Positions 1 to 6,912 are shown, counted from the first letter of the stretch. The stretch is DNA of 19,591 nucleotides from Clostridium sp. CAG:914 (GCA_000437895.1 FR902131.1:1-19591), one strand, 5' to 3'. Notes: generated from the sequence alone by a model not told the origin. Numbers and translations are program-made.

Positions 1-30
1 ATTTTGGGACATTTTCAAAAATTATTGACA

Positions 31-63
31 CCTTTTTCTGATATTATTTATATGAGAAAAAGG
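31..63 (-). terminator. inverted repeat, possible spoIVB terminator
   Basis: A perfect 9-bp inverted repeat (CCTTTTTCT / AGAAAAAGG) with an AT-rich loop lies just downstream of the spoIVB stop. On the minus strand it is followed by a short loose T-rich stretch rather than a clean T-run, so it may be a weak terminator or an mRNA-stabilising hairpin. A TTGACA hexamer at 25-30 on the plus strand overlaps it, but it would read into the 3' end of spoIVB. Confidence 0.4.
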
Positions 64-75
64 AAGATAAACTCC

Positions 76-1047
76 CTAATTCTCTGCTTCCTTTAACATA
101 TTAGTAATAAATATACCATATCCTTTTTTAGTGTCATCTACAAGAACATAATTTACAGCTCCAACAATATTATCATTTTGTATTATAGGACTACCGGACA
201 TTCCTTGTACTATACCACCGGTTTTTTCTAGGAGACTCTGATCTGTTACTTCAAATAAGATATTTTTGGTATCTGCATTAGCATTTACATTAAGTATTTT
301 TATTTCATATTCAGAAACAACATCTTTTTCTGTTACAGTAAGTATTTTAGCTGGTCCTACATATACTTCATTATTTTGAGCTACTTTATATAGTTTATTT
401 TGATTTATTTCATCAGTATATATTCCAAATATCCCTTTGTGAGTGTTTTCTTTAACAGAACCATATATTGTACTTGAATCATTTCTAGCATTTTTCTCAC
501 CAGGTTTGCCATCTGTAGATTTAATTATTCCAGTAACTTCAGAATAATAAATCACTCCACTATCAATATCAAATTTGCTTTTGGTGGTTTTTTCTAGTAT
601 TTCATGTCCTAAAGCTCCAAATATTTTTGTCTCTGGGTCTATAAAAGTTAATGTTCCTACTCCTTTAATATTATCTTTTACATATAATCCTGTCTTATAG
701 GTATTTCCTTCTTTAAAAAGTGTTACTTCTGTATTATATCTTTTATTATCTCTTTCATAAGTAACATTAATTTTTTTACTTGATAAATTATTCATTACAT
801 TTTGCAGATCGTTAATACTCTTTATTTCTTTATTGTTAATACTTATTAGTTTATCACCTATTCTTAAAAGAGAAGTATTTAGAATATTTTTACCATTAAC
901 ATCGTAACTACCTACGATAATGACATGATCTGAGTTTAAACTTATACCTATATTTTGTCCACTAGCTATAATATAGTCAGAATATGCACATGTAATTAAA
1001 GGAAAACAAAATAGAAAAATAAAGGAAAGCAAATATTTTTTTTTCAT
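76..1047 (-). CDS. spoIVB: SpoIVB, stage IV sporulation serine peptidase (S55)
   Basis: SpoIVB is the forespore-made signalling protease that is secreted into the intermembrane space and triggers SpoIVFA/SpoIVFB processing of pro-sigma-K. The 323-residue protein has an N-terminal hydrophobic signal/anchor (about 5-21), a PDZ-like segment (about 55-100) and the S55 peptidase domain. The predicted triad is visible: His148 in GALGHEI, Asp269 in VTDQ and Ser284 in GMSGSPI. The Asp-to-Ser spacing of 15 matches the spacing I recall for Bacillus subtilis SpoIVB. It is about 100 residues shorter than the Bacillus protein, mostly N-terminal. The ATG has a good AAAGGAG site. A TATACTA box about 40 nt upstream could be a sigma-F/G -10, but the -35 is weak. 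In Bacillus spo0A follows spoIVB; here that would lie outside the window. Confidence 0.95.
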   Translation of the reverse strand: MKKKYLLSFIFLFCFPLITCAYSDYIIASGQNIGISLNSDHVIIVGSYDVNGKNILNTSLLRIGDKLISINNKEIKSINDLQNVMNNLSSKKINVTYERDNKRYNTEVTLFKEGNTYKTGLYVKDNIKGVGTLTFIDPETKIFGALGHEILEKTTKSKFDIDSGVIYYSEVTGIIKSTDGKPGEKNARNDSSTIYGSVKENTHKGIFGIYTDEINQNKLYKVAQNNEVYVGPAKILTVTEKDVVSEYEIKILNVNANADTKNILFEVTDQSLLEKTGGIVQGMSGSPIIQNDNIVGAVNYVLVDDTKKGYGIFITNMLKEAEN

Positions 1048-1135
1048 AGTCTCTCATCTCCTTTAAGACTACATTTTTAGTATATATCAATATTTAATAT
1101 TTATAAGAAGTAAAATTAGGTAAATAATGTTGAAC

Positions 1136-1556
1136 ATTATTTTTATATATAAGAAATATTGCGGTAAAACAATTATAAAAACATATAATTTATTATGAAT
1201 AATATTACATATGCATTTATTTTAACATCTATAGTTGGTGCTTCAACATTAATTGGTTTATTACCTATTTTCTTTAAAGTTAAAAATGAAAATAAACTTA
1301 TTTCTATGTCGTGTTCTTTTGCTAGTGGAATAATTATAAGTATTTCTATGTTTGATTTAATGCCTGAAAGTATACATTATATTAGAGAAAGATTTAGTTT
1401 TATACCTACTATTATTATAGTTATTACATCTATTTTTATAGGTATTATATTATCAATGATATTAGATCATTATGTAGAAGAAAAAAGTAGTAATAATTCG
1501 TTATATAAAGTAGGACTTTTGTCTATGATAGCTATTATTTTACATAATATTCCTGA
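1136..1556. repeat. 421-bp direct repeat, copy A (zupT 5' region)
   Basis: This block matches 2451-2871 at a constant offset of 1315 bp. It covers about 59 bp upstream of the ATG and the first 120 codons of the ZIP transporter. The few differences that I see all fall in 1162-1235; the last roughly 320 bp are identical. Homology stops abruptly after the codons for HNIPE. Confidence 0.95.
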
Positions 1557-1584
1557 AGATTGCATTTGTCATGTATCATACTAG
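1195..1584 (+). pseudogene. truncated ZIP metal transporter (5' copy of zupT)
   Basis: This 129-codon frame is a duplicate of the first 121 residues of the intact ZIP transporter at 2510-3259. The only amino-acid difference before the break is V14 versus A14. It diverges inside the first HNIPEG metal-binding motif (HNIPE then D) and ends after about nine unrelated residues. It lacks the second HNIPEG motif and the C-terminal helices, so it cannot form a normal transporter. Like the intact copy it has no Shine-Dalgarno sequence. It is most likely a remnant of duplication or of insertion of the adjacent toxin-antitoxin locus. Confidence 0.9.
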
Positions 1585-1608
1585 AAATATAATATTGGTT
1601 TAAAATAA

Positions 1609-1647
1609 AAACTACCAAGATAATTTATATTATTATTTTGGTAGTTT
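1609..1647 (-). terminator. bidirectional terminator after type III toxin 1
   Basis: A perfect 10-bp stem (AAACTACCAA / TTGGTAGTTT) lies between the end of the truncated zupT copy and the convergent toxin stop at 1666. On the minus strand it is followed by TTTTTATTTT, a good intrinsic terminator for the toxin. On the plus strand it is followed by a looser T-rich tract. Confidence 0.8.
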
Positions 1648-1665
1648 ATTTAATTTTTATAAGTA

Positions 1666-2133
1666 TTATTTAAATTCATCAAGCATAATTTGTTTTATTT
1701 TATCTATATCTGGGAAAAATAAATTTGTTCCTTGTTTTTTTAGCGCTAATAATGAATTAAAATTTTCTAATATTTCATCCTTTAAATTGTCAGCAACTCT
1801 AACAGGAGCACCATTTATTGTATGTGGATGGTCGATATATTTTTCTAGTGTTGGAAATGCATTTTGCAATAATATAACTGATTTTTTATTTGCAATTTCA
1901 CTTATCATTATAGATTTGCAACTCCCATACTTTTTAATCTTTTTATCTATTATTGGTTGATATTTAGAAATTTTACTACTCAAAGGAATAAACCATAATA
2001 TATCTTTATCTTTAATTGTAAAGTATGTTGGTCTAGCTTTTCCATTTTCATGATTTATCATTAATCCTTTATCATTTATTTTATCAAAAAAATCATCTTT
2101 AATGTGATAAATATATCCTGTCTGTACTTTCAT
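1666..2133 (-). CDS. type III toxin-antitoxin endoribonuclease toxin 1 (CptN/ToxN-like)
   Basis: The 155-residue protein is soluble, with no signal or membrane segment. It has the motif order of the PemK/MazF-fold type III toxins: an N-terminal GYIYHIKD strand, RPTYFTIKDKD, LWFIPLSSKISKY, a central LLQNAFPTLEKYIDH block and a basic helix near 125-140. I assign it from recalled family patterns and, above all, from context. Directly upstream are a promoter, two 49-51-nt repeats and an intrinsic terminator, the defining layout of type III systems, in which the repeat RNA binds and inhibits the toxin and the toxin cuts the RNA into units. The ATG has an AAGGAG site at 2144-2149. It is about 61% identical, without gaps, to the toxin at 15918-16385. 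A plain PemK/MazF toxin is less likely, because no protein antitoxin gene adjoins it. The subfamily (CptN, TenpN or new) is unresolved. Confidence 0.82.
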   Translation of the reverse strand: MKVQTGYIYHIKDDFFDKINDKGLMINHENGKARPTYFTIKDKDILWFIPLSSKISKYQPIIDKKIKKYGSCKSIMISEIANKKSVILLQNAFPTLEKYIDHPHTINGAPVRVADNLKDEILENFNSLLALKKQGTNLFFPDIDKIKQIMLDEFK

Positions 2134-2168
2134 TTAGCATCAACTCCTTATGTATACAATTTTATCAT

Positions 2169-2206
2169 AAAACAAAAGAAAACTCCATTATATTAACAGA
2201 GTTTTC
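2169..2206 (-). terminator. attenuating terminator between antitoxin RNA 1 and toxin 1
   Basis: A GAAAACTC / GAGTTTTC stem, extendable through G-U pairs, is followed on the minus strand by TTTTGTTTT. It sits after the partial third repeat and before the toxin ribosome binding site. It should end most transcripts as antitoxin RNA and let a minority read through into the toxin gene, as in known type III loci. Confidence 0.85.
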
Positions 2207-2340
2207 AAACATTTTCCTTCGGGATCATTTATAACTCGCACCACCCGTAAGCGACTAACATTTCGCGATTGGAATCATTTATAACCCGCCCCATCCATAA
2301 GCGGCTAAACATTTTCATATTATTGCACTCTTTCAAATGC
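2178..2340 (-). ncRNA. type III antitoxin RNA 1, two pseudoknot repeats
   Basis: The predicted transcript starts near G2340, 6 nt past the -10. It begins with a hairpin (2340-2325) capped by a GAAA loop. Unit 1 is 2316-2266 (51 nt), unit 2 is 2265-2217 (49 nt), and a partial third unit (GAAAATGTTT, 2216-2207) runs into the terminator. Unit 1 pairs CCGC (2304-2301) with GCGG (2289-2286), and loop TGGA (2297-2294) with TCCA (2273-2270). Unit 2 pairs TCGC (2254-2251) with GCGA (2239-2236), and loop CGGG (2247-2244) with CCCG (2223-2220). Both stems change in a compensatory way between units, giving an H-type pseudoknot with an 11-nt hairpin loop and a 12-nt A/T-rich third loop. The A-rich GAAAATG at each unit boundary is the likely toxin processing site (inference). 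Confidence 0.82.
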
Positions 2341-2346
2341 AATAAT

Positions 2347-2375
2347 AATATACTATATTTTATGCTAAAAGTCAA
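2347..2375 (-). promoter_or_regulatory. sigma-A promoter of antitoxin RNA 1
   Basis: TTGACT (2375-2370), a 17-nt spacer and TATATT (2352-2347) lie directly upstream of the antitoxin leader hairpin. The geometry is the same as the promoter at 16580-16608. Confidence 0.8.
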
Positions 2376-2450
2376 TGCTTTGTCATAAAATCGGCAAATT
2401 TTCATTTGCATTAATATTATATGACATTATTGTTTTTTTATCACTTATAT

Positions 2451-2871
2451 ATTATTTTTATATATAAGAAATATTGTGGTAAAACAATTATAAAAACATA
2501 TAATTTATTATGAATAATATTACATATGCGTTTATTTTAACGTCTATAGCGGGTGCTTCAACATTAATTGGTTTATTACCTATTTTCTTTAAAGTTAAAA
2601 ATGAAAATAAACTTATTTCTATGTCGTGTTCTTTTGCTAGTGGAATAATTATAAGTATTTCTATGTTTGATTTAATGCCTGAAAGTATACATTATATTAG
2701 AGAAAGATTTAGTTTTATACCTACTATTATTATAGTTATTACATCTATTTTTATAGGTATTATATTATCAATGATATTAGATCATTATGTAGAAGAAAAA
2801 AGTAGTAATAATTCGTTATATAAAGTAGGACTTTTGTCTATGATAGCTATTATTTTACATAATATTCCTGA
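2451..2871. repeat. 421-bp direct repeat, copy B (zupT 5' region)
   Basis: This is the second copy of the block at 1136-1556. Here it continues into the complete transporter gene. Together the two copies bracket the type III toxin-antitoxin locus and its terminator (1557-2450). Confidence 0.95.
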
Positions 2872-3259
2872 GGGTATTGTTACTTTTATAGTTTCTTCTA
2901 AGGATATTTCTTTAGGTATTCCATTAACTTTAGCTATTGCTATGCATAATATACCAGAAGGAATAAGTATAGGAATTCCTATTTACTATTCACAAAAGAG
3001 TTCTTCTAAAGCATTTTGGTATACTTTTATTTCTGCTATATCAGAACCATTTGGAGCTTTAATTACTTATCTATTTTTAAAAAATATTATTACTAATACT
3101 TCATTAGGTATATTATTTGCAATTATTGCTGGTATTATGTTACAAATATCTACTTGTAAATTATTACCAACTTCATTAAACTATAATTATAAAAAATCTA
3201 GTGTTATTTCTTTTATTGTTGGTTTTATATTTATGTTTATTATTCTATTCTTCAATTAG
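2510..3259 (+). CDS. zupT: ZIP family divalent metal transporter (ZupT-like)
   Basis: The 249-residue inner-membrane protein has about eight hydrophobic helices. It has the two ZIP metal-site motifs, HNIPEG at about 117-122 and again at 146-151, plus SEPFGAL at about 178-184 in the next helix. ZupT proteins import zinc, iron, manganese and related divalent ions, and the length is close to the usual 250-270. No Shine-Dalgarno sequence precedes the ATG, and an in-frame stop lies 7-9 nt upstream, so the start cannot be moved back. A TATAAT ends 5 nt before the ATG, which could give a nearly leaderless mRNA. The 3' end overlaps the convergent gene by 15 bp. The first 120 codons are duplicated at 1195-1556. 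Confidence 0.9.
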   Translation: MNNITYAFILTSIAGASTLIGLLPIFFKVKNENKLISMSCSFASGIIISISMFDLMPESIHYIRERFSFIPTIIIVITSIFIGIILSMILDHYVEEKSSNNSLYKVGLLSMIAIILHNIPEGIVTFIVSSKDISLGIPLTLAIAMHNIPEGISIGIPIYYSQKSSSKAFWYTFISAISEPFGALITYLFLKNIITNTSLGILFAIIAGIMLQISTCKLLPTSLNYNYKKSSVISFIVGFIFMFIILFFN

Positions 3260-3562
3260 AGAACCTATTTTTTTAAACACAGATTTAATTATTTTTCTTG
3301 AAGTTTTATTTATATTATTTGATAAATTGTTAATACTATTAGTAAATTTATTACTATAGTCTTTTTCTTTTTCATAGTATTTTTTTATATCTATATCTTT
3401 ATTATTTTTTACATCCTCTTCAAATTCTTTTATTTTATCATTTGTTAGTATTGTCTTACTTTGCATGTTATATTCATAATATCCAGTAGAAGAAATAATA
3501 TACATTATTGTAAATGTTACAAGTAACATTAATATTACTAATTTAAATATATTCTTTTTCAT
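3245..3562 (-). CDS. small membrane-anchored protein after spoIIP (YqxA position)
   Basis: This 105-residue protein has one N-terminal transmembrane segment (about 8-26) and then a Lys/Glu/Asn-rich helical tail that probably faces outside the cytoplasm. It begins 1 nt after the spoIIP stop and so is likely translationally coupled to it. In Bacillus the order gpr-spoIIP-yqxA is conserved, and YqxA is a small protein of similar size, so this is its positional equivalent. Sequence similarity is not obvious by eye. Its function is unknown, perhaps sporulation-related by context. It overlaps the 3' end of the convergent zupT gene by 15 bp. Confidence 0.75.
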   Translation of the reverse strand: MKKNIFKLVILMLLVTFTIMYIISSTGYYEYNMQSKTILTNDKIKEFEEDVKNNKDIDIKKYYEKEKDYSNKFTNSINNLSNNINKTSRKIIKSVFKKIGSLIEE

Positions 3563-3563
3563 A

Positions 3564-4562
3564 TTATTCCTTTATATACCTTTGTAATATATCACATAGT
3601 GCATTTATTGTATTTAATACTTCTTCTATATTATTATCTATCCCTCCAATTTCTATTAATATAACATTTTCATTAACATCTTGATTATAAATACCATCTA
3701 CTCCTTCTCCACTTTTCTTTAGTACTCCTCTTGATAATCCCGGGTAAAGTTTATTAGATATATCATTTAACTTATTAGTAAAATCCAGATTTTTTTGATA
3801 TTTGTTATGTTCTAGACCTACGACAAATAGTATTCTAGCATAATTTTGATTTGATATTTTTACAGTACTTATTTCTCTATTAACTGAATCTCTATGAATA
3901 TCTATAAAATATTTTAGTGAAGGATAAGTATTTTTTTTATCAAGTAAAAATATTCTGCTTGCTTTATATGAATTATTATATGACCAATTATTTAAGGTAA
4001 TAAATTCTGTTAAATTTGTATCTTCTACGATGGTTGATAATCCTCTTTCATTTAATTTTTCTTTTAATAAATAAGAAGCCATTAAGACATTGGGGGTTAT
4101 TCCATATATTTCTAAATTATAATTATTATAATTTTCTAATTGATGAGAATTATATAAATATATTAAAGGATTCTGTTCATCTATTTTATTGGGATCACTT
4201 ATATATGAACTTATTTCTTTTAATTTATCTATGTCATAAAATTCATCATCATCTTTATTTTGGTTACTACTACTATTAAGGATTGTTCCGTTAAATAATG
4301 ATACTGGATTAGTAAAATCTATTTTTAATATATAATTAACTGTTTTATTTATAACATTAGTAAATTTATAATCTTTAGTAAAATTAGCATTTCCATTATT
4401 TAATAAAAATATTATAAATTCTTCATTAGTAATCATTTTGTTATTTTTCATAGAATAATAAAATGTTAAAGATAAAGATAGATAAATAATTACTAAAATT
4501 AAAAATATTTTTAATTTGTTTTTTTTCTTGTTTTTTGGTCCTTTTAATTTCATTGATGGCAT
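3564..4562 (-). CDS. spoIIP: SpoIIP, spore engulfment peptidoglycan hydrolase
   Basis: SpoIIP is the amidase/endopeptidase that works with SpoIID and SpoIIM to thin septal peptidoglycan and drive engulfment of the forespore. The 332-residue protein has a Lys-rich N-terminus, one signal-anchor helix (about 18-37), a low-complexity linker and the C-terminal catalytic domain. Family motifs are visible: LYNSHQLE (His140, Glu143), FIDIHRDS (His223) and VILIEIGGIDN (Glu304). It lies 27 nt downstream of gpr and just ahead of the yqxA-like gene, matching the Bacillus operon order. It is somewhat shorter than the Bacillus protein. Confidence 0.95.
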   Translation of the reverse strand: MPSMKLKGPKNKKKNKLKIFLILVIIYLSLSLTFYYSMKNNKMITNEEFIIFLLNNGNANFTKDYKFTNVINKTVNYILKIDFTNPVSLFNGTILNSSSNQNKDDDEFYDIDKLKEISSYISDPNKIDEQNPLIYLYNSHQLENYNNYNLEIYGITPNVLMASYLLKEKLNERGLSTIVEDTNLTEFITLNNWSYNNSYKASRIFLLDKKNTYPSLKYFIDIHRDSVNREISTVKISNQNYARILFVVGLEHNKYQKNLDFTNKLNDISNKLYPGLSRGVLKKSGEGVDGIYNQDVNENVILIEIGGIDNNIEEVLNTINALCDILQRYIKE

Positions 4563-4589
4563 TATATCACCTATTTATATTATATTAGG

Positions 4590-5576
4590 TTAATAATGAG
4601 TTATTTGTCGATGTAAGGAATTATTTAAGGCAGAAGATATTAAATTAGATAATTTATCTATCAAAAAATCTATTTCGGTAGAAGTTACAATGAGATTGGC
4701 ATTTATTGATGTTAAAACTTCTTCCATTAGTCTTTTTTTAGTATTATTATCTAAACTACCTACTAAACCTAGTAAATTGTTTTTTTCTTCTTGACTTAAG
4801 TCTCTATCTTTAATTTTATCTTTATATCTATTATTTCTTTTTATAATTAATTTGTTTGTTTCTTTATTATCTTTTATATAGGATAAATGTTTAAATAAAT
4901 AGTTTAAGGTATCATTTACTATTATGGAAGAAGATACAACGGTCGGTACTCCTATAGCTATAACAGGTATGCCTAATGTTTTTTTACTTAATTCTTTTCT
5001 ATTATTTCCTACTCCACTACCTGGGTGTATTCCTGTATCTGTTATTTGAATAGTCTTGTTAATTCTGTCAATCGAAGAAGATGCTAGTGAATCTATAGCT
5101 ATTACAAATTTGGGTTTAACAGCGTTTATTAATGACACTATTACATCTTTAGTTTCTATCCCTGTTTGACCTAATACGGATGGCGTAAATCCGGAGACAA
5201 TACGAAATCCTTCTTTAACATTAGCATTAATTAAAAAGAGATGTCTTGTAATTACAATATGGTCAAGAACTTTTACTCCTAGGCTATCTGCTGTGGATAA
5301 TCTATTACCTAATCCTATAACTAAACATTCATCACTATCTTTAATATTATTTTTTTTAAATAGTTCTTTTAGTTCTTTTTCTAATAATTTGCCTACTTTT
5401 TCTCGATCTTCATAGTTGGTTATGTCTTCAAATGTTATTGTAATATAATTTCCATCTTTACTTACTTTGTTTATGGTAACATTATCATACTTAATTATTT
5501 TACCTTTAATACTTGCATCATCTATTATTAAATCTGTTCTTAAATGATATTTTGATAGATTAATTCTATTTTTCAT
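4590..5576 (-). CDS. gpr: GPR, germination protease for small acid-soluble spore proteins
   Basis: GPR (family A25) is made in the forespore as a zymogen, self-cleaves its short propeptide and degrades SASPs during germination. The 328-residue protein opens with a propeptide-like NLSKYHLRTDL segment. It then shows the family blocks VIGLGNRLSTADSLG, VLDHIVITRHL, AIDSLASSSIDRINKT and TDTGIHPGSGVGNNRKELS. The ATG follows a GGGAGG site at 4-nt spacing. It is divergent from rpsT and heads the gpr-spoIIP-yqxA order. Its presence supports a genuine spore-forming lineage. Any sigma-F/G promoter between it and rpsT is not clear to me. Confidence 0.95.
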   Translation of the reverse strand: MKNRINLSKYHLRTDLIIDDASIKGKIIKYDNVTINKVSKDGNYITITFEDITNYEDREKVGKLLEKELKELFKKNNIKDSDECLVIGLGNRLSTADSLGVKVLDHIVITRHLFLINANVKEGFRIVSGFTPSVLGQTGIETKDVIVSLINAVKPKFVIAIDSLASSSIDRINKTIQITDTGIHPGSGVGNNRKELSKKTLGIPVIAIGVPTVVSSSIIVNDTLNYLFKHLSYIKDNKETNKLIIKRNNRYKDKIKDRDLSQEEKNNLLGLVGSLDNNTKKRLMEEVLTSINANLIVTSTEIDFLIDKLSNLISSALNNSLHRQITHY

Positions 5577-5617
5577 AGTACCTCCCTATATATTTTTAAC
5601 AAATTTATTATTTTTAT

Positions 5618-5646
5618 TTGCAATTTAAGATAATTTTTGGTAAAAT
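5618..5646 (+). promoter_or_regulatory. sigma-A promoter of rpsT
   Basis: TTGCAA (5618-5623), a 17-nt spacer and TAAAAT (5641-5646) lie about 30 nt before the rpsT start codon. Confidence 0.65.
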
Positions 5647-5676
5647 GGTATGTAGTCATTGGAAGGAGAGAAATTT

Positions 5677-5949
5677 ATGGCAAATGTTAAGAATGCAAAA
5701 AAGAAAATTAAACAAATAGAAAAAACTACTTTAAACCATCAACAATTAAAATCTACTTGCAAGAATGCAATTAGAAATACAGACAAGGCTTGTTTTGCTG
5801 GTAATAAAGAAGATGCATCTAAGTATTTGAAATTAGCTATTAAAAGTTTAGATAATGCTAAATCTAAAGGATTAATACATAAAAATAAAGTTGATAGGGT
5901 TAAATCTCGTTTAACTAAAAAAGTTAATAAATTATTAGAAGAAAAATAA
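5677..5949 (+). CDS. rpsT: 30S ribosomal protein S20
   Basis: S20 binds 16S rRNA early in assembly of the small subunit. The 90-residue, Lys-rich helical protein begins MANVKNAKKK and contains the family pattern around LKSTCKNAIRN and LIHKNKVDRVKSRL. I chose the ATG at 5677 rather than the in-frame TTG at 5659, because the earlier codon lies ahead of the GGAAGGAG site (5661-5668) and family members start with MAN/MP-type sequence. Its divergent position next to gpr matches other Bacillota. Confidence 0.97.
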   Translation: MANVKNAKKKIKQIEKTTLNHQQLKSTCKNAIRNTDKACFAGNKEDASKYLKLAIKSLDNAKSKGLIHKNKVDRVKSRLTKKVNKLLEEK

Positions 5950-5972
5950 TCACATAGTTAGTGATTATTTTT
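5942..5972. terminator. bidirectional rpsT/tcdA terminator
   Basis: A TAATCAC / GTGATTA stem flanked by A and T runs terminates rpsT (T6 on the plus strand) and convergent tcdA (A-rich flank read as T on the minus strand). The tcdA stop codon lies in the hairpin loop and the rpsT stop in its 5' arm. Confidence 0.85.
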
Positions 5973-6635
5973 TAGTATATCGTTAATTATATAACTTGAT
6001 ATTAGAATACCTGATGAAGCTGGTACAAAGGCTATACTAGAGACTTTATTACTTTTTATTGGTGGTTCAATGGAAGAAACTACCATTATTTTTTCTTTTA
6101 TATGATTAGATATAACATATTTTCTTATTATTTTAGCTAATGGATCATAAGATGTTTTTCTTATATCAGTAATAGTTAACTTACTAGGATCAAATTTATT
6201 ACCTGTTCCCATACTTGAGATTAACTTGATATTATTTTTTATAGAATAATCTATTAATAATTCTTTAGTTTTAACAGTATCACATGCATCTGCTATATAA
6301 TCTATTTTATAATTATCTAAAACATTTATATTACTTCTTTCTAGAAACATATCTAATATAGTAACATTACATTTAGGATTAATAGAATTGATTCTTTTTT
6401 TAAATTCAAGAGTTTTTTTATTTCCAATATTTTCTCTTGTGGATATAATTTGTCTATTGAGATTACTTAAGCTTATAGTGTCATAATCTACTAATATAAT
6501 ATTTTCTATTCCACTTCTTATAAGAGTTTCTACAACATATCCTCCTACTCCTCCTAAACCTACAACAAGGACTGTTTTACTCTTTATTAATTCTAAATTA
6601 TCATTTCCAATTAAACTTATTGTTCTTGCAAACAT
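5958..6635 (-). CDS. tcdA: tRNA threonylcarbamoyladenosine dehydratase
   Basis: TcdA (CsdL, YrvM in Bacillus) uses ATP to cyclise t6A37 to ct6A in ANN-decoding tRNAs. The 225-residue protein has the E1/ThiF-type Rossmann nucleotide site VLVVGLGGVGGYVVETL (about 23-39), the acidic LVDYDTISLSNLNRQI segment, ADACDTVKTK, and the family-specific SSMGTGNKFDPSKL and KTSYDPLAK motifs. It is slightly shorter than the usual 245-260 residues. The ATG follows AGGAGG at ideal spacing. Its promoter may lie near the end of the adjoining 6S-like RNA gene; the neighbour pair 6S-yrvM is known from Bacillus subtilis. Confidence 0.93.
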   Translation of the reverse strand: MFARTISLIGNDNLELIKSKTVLVVGLGGVGGYVVETLIRSGIENIILVDYDTISLSNLNRQIISTRENIGNKKTLEFKKRINSINPKCNVTILDMFLERSNINVLDNYKIDYIADACDTVKTKELLIDYSIKNNIKLISSMGTGNKFDPSKLTITDIRKTSYDPLAKIIRKYVISNHIKEKIMVVSSIEPPIKSNKVSSIAFVPASSGILISSYIINDILKNNH

Positions 6636-6654
6636 TATACCTCCTATATGCAGA

Positions 6655-6680
6655 AAAAGATAATTATAAAATTATCTTTT
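6655..6680 (-). terminator. terminator of the 6S-like RNA
   Basis: A perfect 11-bp stem (AAAAGATAATT / AATTATCTTTT) with a 4-nt loop ends in a T-run on the minus strand, just upstream of the tcdA ribosome binding site. Confidence 0.85.
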
Positions 6681-6868
6681 GAAATATCTTGGTTACCCAA
6701 AGAACCGATACTAAAGAGATAAAACCCGCGCCTAATCACACAGGTGGGTAATCACCACAAAGTAATTAGGATTCTTACTTATAGTAAGCTTTCAACACAT
6801 ACTTCGTTTTAGATTCCCTAAATATATCTTTGTCGGTTTTAAATATAGTTATCTAATCCTTCAGGTAT
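6655..6868 (-). ncRNA. ssrS: probable 6S RNA
   Basis: A stand-alone transcription unit of about 210 nt with no coding potential lies between tcdA and the J-domain gene. It has a consensus promoter and a perfect terminator. The ends pair imperfectly (AAATACCT with AGATATTT, then AACCGA with TCGGTT), leaving an open bubble, and the middle holds long hairpins such as CCTAATTAC / GTGATTAGG. That is the closed-end, open-centre shape of 6S RNA, which mimics a melted promoter and traps sigma-A RNA polymerase. The segment TTTAAAACCGAC resembles the pRNA template of Bacillus subtilis 6S-1 as I recall it (pRNA start GUUCGG). In that species 6S-1 also adjoins yrvM (tcdA). It lacks the SRP, tmRNA and RNase P signature sequences. 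Confidence 0.68.
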
Positions 6869-6872
6869 TTTA

Positions 6873-6901
6873 ATTATATCACATACCAATAACTTATTCA
6901 A
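6873..6901 (-). promoter_or_regulatory. sigma-A promoter of the 6S-like RNA
   Basis: TTGAAT (6901-6896), a 17-nt spacer and TATAAT (6878-6873) predict a start near A6868-A6866. Confidence 0.85.
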
Positions 6902-6912
6902 TATTTTTATAT

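Noticed and set aside
1666..2133. Ordinary type II MazF/PemK toxin
   Set aside because: No protein antitoxin gene adjoins either copy. Instead both carry a promoter, tandem repeats and a terminator upstream, which is the type III arrangement.
2229..2411. 60-residue minus-strand frame over antitoxin array 1
   Set aside because: It runs across the promoter and both repeat units and has no RBS. The DNA is explained by the covarying RNA pseudoknots.
4016..4279. 87-residue plus-strand frame inside spoIIP
   Set aside because: It is antisense to a well-supported gene, with no RBS and AT-rich hydrophobic composition typical of shadows.
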